DNA of 64,000 nucleotides from Bimuria novae-zelandiae CBS 107.79. Taxonomy: Eukaryota; Ascomycota; Dothideomycetes; Pleosporales; Didymosphaeriaceae. The stretch covers positions 20,813 to 84,812 of the forward strand of contig ML976681.1 in assembly GCA_010015655.1 (NCBI GenBank), written 5' to 3'. This document shows, in pieces, positions 57,602-64,000 of this stretch. The position numbers were made by a program, and so were the translations under genes. The notes beneath the pieces were generated by a model that saw only the letters and a program-made list of their open reading frames with translations, made no database searches and was not told the DNA's origin. Numbering within the stretch: position 1 is the stretch's first letter; the number at the start of each line of letters is the position of its first letter.

Positions 57602-57671
57602 GGCAGGAAAGTATGTCGTGGTAAAAGCAGCTCGCAGAACGCAACCGTGTCCGCACCTGTGCCCGCACCCA

Positions 57672-59338
57672 CACCAGGTGGCGAGCTAATTCGTGATCGG
57701 TGTACGTAAGCAGCACTAGCCATCAACAACAGCCCCTCCATCTACAACAAAACTTCACCCTTACACTAATCACCTAAATCTCGTCCAATTCCTACGATAA
57801 GCAGCTCAATCGACGCGCCACGAACGCCCGAACGCTCTAAACCTAATATCTAATATACTACGCCTACGAAATTAGCCTACCTACACCGTTATAGCCACTA
57901 GGCGAATGGCGAGACTATTAACGACGTTAATAAGCTATTTTGAATCTCTAAGGCTACAGGTAGACGTTAGAGGCGTTAATAATGCAAGCTAGGTATAAAG
58001 ATCGCGCAAAGGTGTACGCGTAAGCCTTTAGCTAAGCTTAATAGTAATAAGCTCGGAAGAGCTTTTTAAACGCCTATATAAGTTCTTAAATATATAGCAG
58101 AGCCTAAGGAGAATCTCTATAGTTAACGCCTGCTTACCTATTAAGCTAAAAAGTATAGCGTTAAGCTCTCTAAGCATTAGTTATAATACAACTTTAGTTA
58201 ACAACTCGACGCTTACATATACATGGCGCCCTATAATAATCCTTTAATAGACGCCAACAAAGCTACGCGCGTATAGTATGGCTAGCAGAATAAGGATCTG
58301 CTTATTACAGGTTACTAGGATTAAGTTTTCTTTACTAACAAGGCTTATTTTAACCTATATAAGCGCCTCTAAAAGCCTCGTCAGCTGCGTCGACGCGGGC
58401 AGCAAAAACGATACAGAAAAGTCACTAATATGTAGCCTCGAAGCGCTCCTAGGGGTCAGGTTTTACACATGTACGCCTGCGTTAACTGGGACTTTAAATT
58501 AGAGCTCTACTTTTACAACGACGATAAAGAGATGCCTATAGTCGTTAAGCCTCCGCCAAAACCTCGCAAAAGGATATATAAGTCCTTTCAACAGTACGAA
58601 AAGCGCGTACAAGAATAGGAGGCTTATAAGCCTCCCAAAGTCGACGTAGATCCTCAGGGGAACTATATAACGCAAGCCTACTATACAGAGCATATACTAC
58701 CTACGTATATTAAGATCCTTAATAACGCGCGCACTCGTAATCCTTATAAATATCTTATTCTATAAAAAGATAATAACCTATTATATAGTACAAAATTAAA
58801 ACATAACGTTGCGCGTATATTTAAGATATCTTAAGGAGTGCGGCTCCTTATACACCTAGGGAGGTCACCAGATCTTAATCCTACAGAAGGATGCTGGCTT
58901 ATCCTTAAAGAAAAGGCCAAAAGGCGTCTCCACAAGCCATGTGAAGGTGAGACGCCTTGGGATGGGACTACAAAACACCTTAAGGATATACTACGGCAAA
59001 TATGGGATGAGATCTCTATTAATGAGATCAGGGAGCTTATTAAGGAGATGCCAGATCGCTGCTAAAGGCTTATAGAAACTGGCGGCGAGAAGATACGCTC
59101 ACAACGCTGGTGAATATACTGTATATATCCTACATACTATAGAGATTCTGAGATCTTAACACCAAATCTGAGCTCTACGCGTCAGATTTAAGCTTTAAAA
59201 TTAAGTATAGCCTTAAAATCAAGTCAATATGTGTCAAGAACCTCAGAATTTCGACTTTGTATGGTGATTACTATGGGAGAACAAAATTTGGCGGTTGTGC
59301 TTACATAAACCGATCACGAATTAGCTCGCCACCTGGTG
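57672..59338 (+). mobile_element. Tc1/mariner-type transposon relic
   Basis: Inverted repeats of about 42 bp (caccaggtggcgagctaatt at 57672; complement ending at 59338) flank 1,667 bp. No TA duplication is seen at these ends, so the outermost bases may be lost. The interior is TpA-rich and encodes a broken transposase. Confidence 0.82.
57780..59130 (+). pseudogene. Tc1/mariner transposase (DDE_3) relic
   Basis: The C-terminal end is preserved at 58838-59065: GRSPDLNPTEGCWLILKEK with the conserved Asn-Pro-x-Glu, then WDGTTKHLKDILRQIWDEIS and IRELIKEMPDRC. Upstream (about 58,700-58,840) the frame continues with stops (HNVARIFKIS). The N-terminal HTH part is unreadable. Confidence 0.8.
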
Positions 59339-60621
59339 CCCAAGCAACCGGCTTACTCAGCGAAACTAGTCAAGGAAAGGCTCTAGTGGATCGGCTCGGT
59401 CCTGGCTCCAGCAAGACCTCGAGACCTAACACTAACGCTAAGGCAAAGTCAGGTTAGATTTTTGTTTCCACAGTCTCGCCAATAGAAGTCAGGTTTTACG
59501 CTCTCATTACGATGCGGACTAGCGTCAATCTACCGCTTTTTTTTTTCCATCTAGCGTTATGGTGAGTGCGTACAATTGATGCGCTTCATGTGTGAGCGGC
59601 GCTCCGAGGCTGCTTTGCCCGGCTTAGTATAAGGACTTCATTGCCCACAATGCGCAAGCTTGAGCCAAGCCTCTTTGCCTGACGTAGGCGTGCTCGTTCG
59701 GAGCAGCATACAGGTCAACAAAGCGAAGCATCAACTCCGATCAAGAGGAGAAAAGCCAACCATCCTAGCGAGACCCCACCAGCGTTTTAGGACAAACTAT
59801 CTAAGATCTAGCTCACCAAGCGAGCACTGAGAGAACTAAGCTGTTCCAAGCGCATCTCGTACGCCGCAAAAGCAGTCAAGCACCGCAAGCGAACGAGGGA
59901 GAGTCAACCAACTCTGAAGCGACGACCCAAGGGTCCTGAAGGCCTGGAAAACATTCTCCAGACACGGCGGTCCAGATTGGCGTTCAGAGTGGTGCCGTAT
60001 TAATTCATGATTGGCCAGCACACAAATATATAAAGGAAATTCAGACCCATGCTGTGGCGCATATTCAATGATGCTGGCTGGGCTTGGGTCCTGCTAGCCA
60101 GAGTGTCTGACAGAAAGAAACACAGTGCAGCCCGCTCTCAAGTATAAAGCTCATCCAAATTCCTTTTGCTATGGCCATAGTATCAGGCTAACCAGCTTCT
60201 CGAGAATATAAGCATGTCTCAGCAGCAACCACCCTACGCCACCTGCTCATTATACAACATAGGAAGTCTAATTAGGGTAACGACCATCACAACGAACACG
60301 CCTCCACGCCCTGCAGTCTTGAAGACACGATGCTTACGGCTAGCGGGTGCCGCTAGCCTACTGTAGTTAAGGATTGTTGCAGCTTACGTATCTGTTCCGA
60401 ACTTCGAGCCAACGAAGGAGTGCCGACGTTTTTCCGGCCAGCCTCCCAGTCAGCGCATTGTCGCGCTTTCGTCCTTCCATCCTCTCTCTTCACAACTTCC
60501 CTTCTCACATTGTACTTCGTTTTGGTTTACCTATGCTTTCGCCGACATACTTAGTCCTACGAGAATTCGCAAATGCGACATCGTCCGAGCAACCCAATCA
60601 CGACCCACGCGTCTGCCAGCG
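59339..60621. other. Intergenic, possible gene relic
   Basis: At 59,690-60,000 a broken plus-strand frame (IKRRKANHPSETPPAF, then stops, then LTKRALREL) resembles the basic N-terminal region of a common Dothideomycete orphan family; too short to assign. The last 250 bp before the FunK1 start are pyrimidine-rich (tcctctcttcacaacttccc), as in fungal core promoters. Confidence 0.4.
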
Positions 60622-63020
60622 ATGATTCTGTCTCGATCGGAAACACTCCGATCTAAACCGATAGGAGATGGATTGAATAGCGTTTGCGATTCATTCAATT
60701 CGATATGCGAAGATCTAGGGATACCAACTTCCCCGCAAGCGTTAGACCAAATGGGAAATGAAGGTAACACTGCGCGTCTATAACAAGGTGCGTTTCTAAC
60801 GCACTCTTAGACACCCAGAACCTGTCGCTTGCTCTCGTCTCAGCTCTTCAGATCCTTCCTGCCGCTCGTCTTCTGCGCTCGAAAACTGGGAATAGTCTCT
60901 TCAGTCACCTCTCGAAACTTAACTCCGCAATCAGCTCTGACGACTTTGATATAGAACGAATACGGCCTCTGTGGAACGCGGTTCTTAACAAGGAATCTGA
61001 CGATGTTATTTGGAATAAAGCCGAAGCCGTTATCACCGAATCGACCCCCCCGCCTCGTCCACCGTCATCCTTTCAGCAAACACCATGGCTACGCAGCACG
61101 AGCAGCTTCGCAAACTCGACCGAACATCGCAAATACGTAGACGACGTGCTGAAGGAGGAGTTGGGGCCGACGTACGTCGGGATCCCTGGTTTCTTCGAAG
61201 CCTTTTTCGGCGAAATCGCGGGCCTCAAGCTGGCAGCGCAGGCAGTGTTCGAAAGGTGCAAAGCAGGGGATAATCCGCTCTACCGGGAGGAAAGCGGCTG
61301 GCAGGGCTGGCCCGAAGGAGCGAGGGAACGCGACGTCTTGCGCTGGTTCGCAGAGGTTACGGGCCAGTTCGTGGACTTGGCGGAAGAGCATCAGCCGGCC
61401 TCCAGGGCTCATCGGCGACCGCTGGCACAGCCGCACCAGCCCTTGCAAGGCTCCACGGCTGATCGTAAGCTGGATGTCGGCTTCGTGGACGACCCGAGCG
61501 CCGGCCTGCACTCCAAATGCCACTGGAAGCAGATCCTTGTACCCGGAGAACTCAAGAGCAACCCATCCGCCGACAAAGCCTCCAAAGCATGGCTAGACCT
61601 AGGGCGATATGCGAGGGAGGTGCTGGCCGCTCAAGACAGCCGCCGCTTCGTCCTTGGCTTTACTCTCTGCGGATCGCTCATGCGGCTGTGGGAGTTCGAC
61701 CGACTGGGGGGCATCGCGTCCGAGCAGTTCGATATCAATGGAGACGGGCTACAATTCGTATCTGTGGTACTCGGGTTCCTCTGGCTGAATGAGAAGCAGC
61801 TTGGATTCGACCCTTCCTTTATTACGGCCGGAGACGGTCGGTACATCGAGATCGAACGAAACAATCGGAAGGAACGTCTCATCATCGATGAGGTCATGAA
61901 ACGAGCGCCCTGCGTCGCCGGCCGAGCCACAACCTGCTGGAAAGCCCATCGCGAGGGAGACGATTCGCGAATACCCCTCGTCATCAAAGACTCGTGGCAG
62001 TTTCCGGAGCGTGAGGAGGAGGGCGAGCTGCTGCGCGAGGCGACCGACAATGGTGTGGTCAATGTCGCGAGATACTATCACCATGAAACGGTCTGTGTGG
62101 GCGGCCAGGATGACGATGTCCGCGGAAACGTACGACGTGGCCTGGACATAACAAAAGCGACAAACTATAGGCCGGAAAGCTCGATGCCGCCTCCAAGCAC
62201 GGCTGGGCGTCGCGTCTCGCGGATAAGCCGGAGCAGCAGCGTCGTCGGGCGCAAGCGGTCCTCCAGTTGCACCGGCGCACCGTTGCCGCCTACTAAGCGA
62301 ACCTGTTCGAGCTCTCCAACAAAGGGTGGAAGGGTGACAGCAAATCGGCTGCATCGTCGCGTTATCGTCCGTGACTATGGGAAGGCCATCTACAAAGCAA
62401 GCTCCCGGAGTAGTCTTCTTGCTGCGTTAGAAGGCTGCATCGAAGGATACGAGTCGTTGCACACACGAGCTGGTGTGCTACAATGCGATATCTCACCGAA
62501 CAACCTCATGATGAATGAAGAAGATGACAACCAATCCTGGCGCTCGTTCCTGATCGACCTCGACCTTGCTATTAAGGAGCAGCGGGAGAAATCTTCTGGG
62601 GCACGGGGGAAGACCGGAACACGAGCATTCATGGCGATCGGGGTGCTTCTAGACGACGAACTGCATTCCTTCATGCACGATCTGGAATCGTTCTTCTGGG
62701 TGCTATTCTGGACATGCATTCACTATGACGGGCCGGGCAGAGATGTCGGGGCAACGGAGTTTGAGTGTTGGAATTACGAGAGTGATCGGAAGCTGGCTAA
62801 GCTGAAGTTTGGTACCATTGGCGACGAAAGGGATTTTCTCAGGACTGCAGAGGAGAACTTCACGCCATATTATCAGTCACTGATCCCGTGCGTTAATAGA
62901 TTACGAAGAAAGGTGTTTCCGAATGGTGGGAGGTGGAGGGATCCGAACCCGAAGCTGTACATCGAGATGAAGGAGATACTTCAGGCAGCACGGGATGATT
63001 TGAAGGAATTAGAGCAATAA
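60622..63020 (+). CDS. FunK1 fungal protein kinase
   Basis: 783 residues in two exons, 60622-60763 and 60811-63020; the 47-nt intron has donor GTAACA, branch TTCTAACG and acceptor CTTAG. The N-terminus is the family leader (DGLNSVCDSFNSICEDLGIP). FunK1 (PF17667) kinases are fungus-specific serine/threonine-kinase-like proteins expanded in multicellular fungi; substrates are unknown. Kinase landmarks: VIKDSW (ATP-site Lys, residue ~438), catalytic loop LQCDISPNNLMM (Asp ~606) where other kinases have HRD, FLIDLDLAIK replacing DFG, and GTRAFMAIGVLLDDELHSFMHDLESFFW in two pieces covering the activation segment and helix F. A Ser/Arg-rich insert (RRVSRISRSSSVVGRKRSS) lies between the lobes. No stops or frameshifts. 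Start chosen as the ATG in phase with the leader. Confidence 0.92.
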
Positions 63021-63491
63021 GGAGATATATCATAAGGCACCACGCCCATGAAGACACTTCTATGAGTCTCCTGGGTGTACCAGATACGCTCTCGTAGAGG
63101 GACCTAAACGCCTAAGATGCGTCCGCATCGGCTAGCTGGATAAGGCCAGTTTCAGGTCATCGCCTCTGCCCGTTGCATTGGTAAGGGTCTTCTGTCACCT
63201 TCTAGTCACCTGCATATCTAGCCTGATGAGAGCGGCATGGATCGATGCTGTTGAGAAGGGAGTCGATCGGTGAGAGACCCACTGCACTGTAGGCAGTGTG
63301 GCCCCGTCTCGAGCCTCAACTCATTAACGCTGGCTCTTTGTCTTAGACAACCATTATGATTCGCTATATACCCAAAATGAAGCAAATACCAAAAGAGTAG
63401 TCCCAAAGTTCTATCATCCGCATATAGCTCGATCCTTCCCAATAACATGTCCAATAAATGAAGGCCATGAGCATCCTACAGCCAACAGCCT
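63021..63491. other. Convergent intergenic spacer
   Basis: 3' flanks of FunK1 and of the gene at the window edge. No feature seen. Confidence 0.45.
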
Positions 63492-64000
63492 TCAAGTAGG
63501 CCCTCTATCGTTCTCAGAATCGCTGAACTCGCGCCAAAATGCTCGGTTCTCTTCAGAGGTCATTCGTCTCAACGACCCTCCATATCTTAGAGCTCGGTGG
63601 CCGTGATTGTCAGGGCGTCCATTCGCAGCCCTGGTAGAATTAGGATCGTTGTCGGCCAGAGGAATAAGACGGCGACGCCTTGTTGTATTTGTGAGGTTTG
63701 CTTGGCTGCCTGCTGTGGTGTCTTCACCTGAAGCGCTGCTGGTCTCGTCTTCGGGATATTGACTAAAAGTTTCAAGCACGGCGAGCATGCCGTTGGTTGG
63801 TGTCCCCAGTTGCAAGCCGCTTCCATCGACCGAAGCTACGTCGCCCAGACTATCTTGCGCTCGTGCGTTGCCATTCTCGACATTCCCAGTCGGAAGAGGA
63901 GTTTCCGGGCGACGCACGGGATCGGAAGCGTGACCAGAAAGTGCTGCCGTCCACGCGTCTTGCCATTGTTCTTGTGTTGCGGGATCCGCTTGCGGTAAGA
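63492..64000 (-). CDS. C-terminal part of an unknown, mostly disordered protein
   Basis: The minus-strand frame is open from the window edge (LPQADPATQEQWQDAWTAAL) to a stop at 63492-63494, so the gene is partial. The sequence is rich in Gly, Ser, Thr, Asn and Asp, has a basic patch (TTRRRRLIPLADNDP) and ends with a conserved-looking helix (MTSEENRAFWREFSDSENDRG). No domain recognised. It is convergent with FunK1. The upstream exons are outside the window. Confidence 0.6.
   Translation of the reverse strand, partial: LPQADPATQEQWQDAWTAALSGHASDPVRRPETPLPTGNVENGNARAQDSLGDVASVDGSGLQLGTPTNGMLAVLETFSQYPEDETSSASGEDTTAGSQANLTNTTRRRRLIPLADNDPNSTRAANGRPDNHGHRALRYGGSLRRMTSEENRAFWREFSDSENDRGPT

Noticed and set aside
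1..64000. tRNA, rRNA genes, secondary-metabolite core enzymes, viral insertions and a giant Starship-type element.
   Set aside because: No cloverleaf, rRNA, PKS/NRPS, viral polymerase or DUF3435 captain sequence was recognised on reading both strands; absence by eye is not proof.

Overview
The window is from a filamentous ascomycete (Pezizomycotina; gene content suggests Dothideomycetes, class not proven). The reasons are short spliceosomal introns of about 46-95 nt with GTRNGT donors and CTRAY branch points; fungal families (FunK1 kinase, Zn2Cys6 regulator, DHA1-type MFS transporter, PD-(D/E)XK_12, EthD, APH-like kinase); and heavy C-to-T mutation of repeats, mostly CpA to TpA, as in repeat-induced point mutation (RIP). 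Most of the 64 kb is transposon. Intact or probably intact host genes sit between TE blocks; many other genes are broken by insertions or by RIP-like stops.

Layout. 1-8 kb: an intact three-exon EthD gene, a gene broken by a LINE-tailed insertion, a TPR remnant, a DUF7587-like gene and solo LTRs. 8.1-10.8 kb: a hAT element cut short by an internal LINE fragment. 11.4-12.0 kb: a two-exon Cys/His gene of unknown function. 12,976-18,880: full-length LINE copy A, minus strand. 19.4-24.4 kb: two genes each broken by a solo LTR of one family, and a 74-residue single-pass membrane protein. 25.3-39.7 kb: an MFS transporter and a Zn2Cys6 regulator, head to head, split by a 9.9 kb nest of two Fot1/pogo elements, one of them carrying a Copia element. 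40.5-47.35 kb: LINE copy B, plus strand, carrying a small non-coding LTR element. 47.4-53 kb: three RIP-damaged genes: a gene with an LRHT-V-H motif, a PD-(D/E)XK_12 gene and a TPR array. 52.9-56.1 kb: a second hAT element. 56.1-57.6 kb: a DUF6914-like gene and an APH-like gene, convergent. 57.7-59.3 kb: a Tc1/mariner relic. 60.6-63.0 kb: an intact FunK1 kinase. 63.5 kb to the edge: the 3' end of an unknown gene.

How it works together. The only clear functional unit is the divergent transporter/regulator pair, whose shared promoter of about 400 bp now holds the TE nest. The rest records insertion, RIP and recombination. Target-site duplications can be read exactly for both LINEs, the Copia element, the small LTR element, four solo LTRs and both Fot1 elements, so insertion order and pre-insertion reading frames can be inferred. 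Splice sites, frames and motifs were read by eye; family names come from recognised motifs, not from a search.
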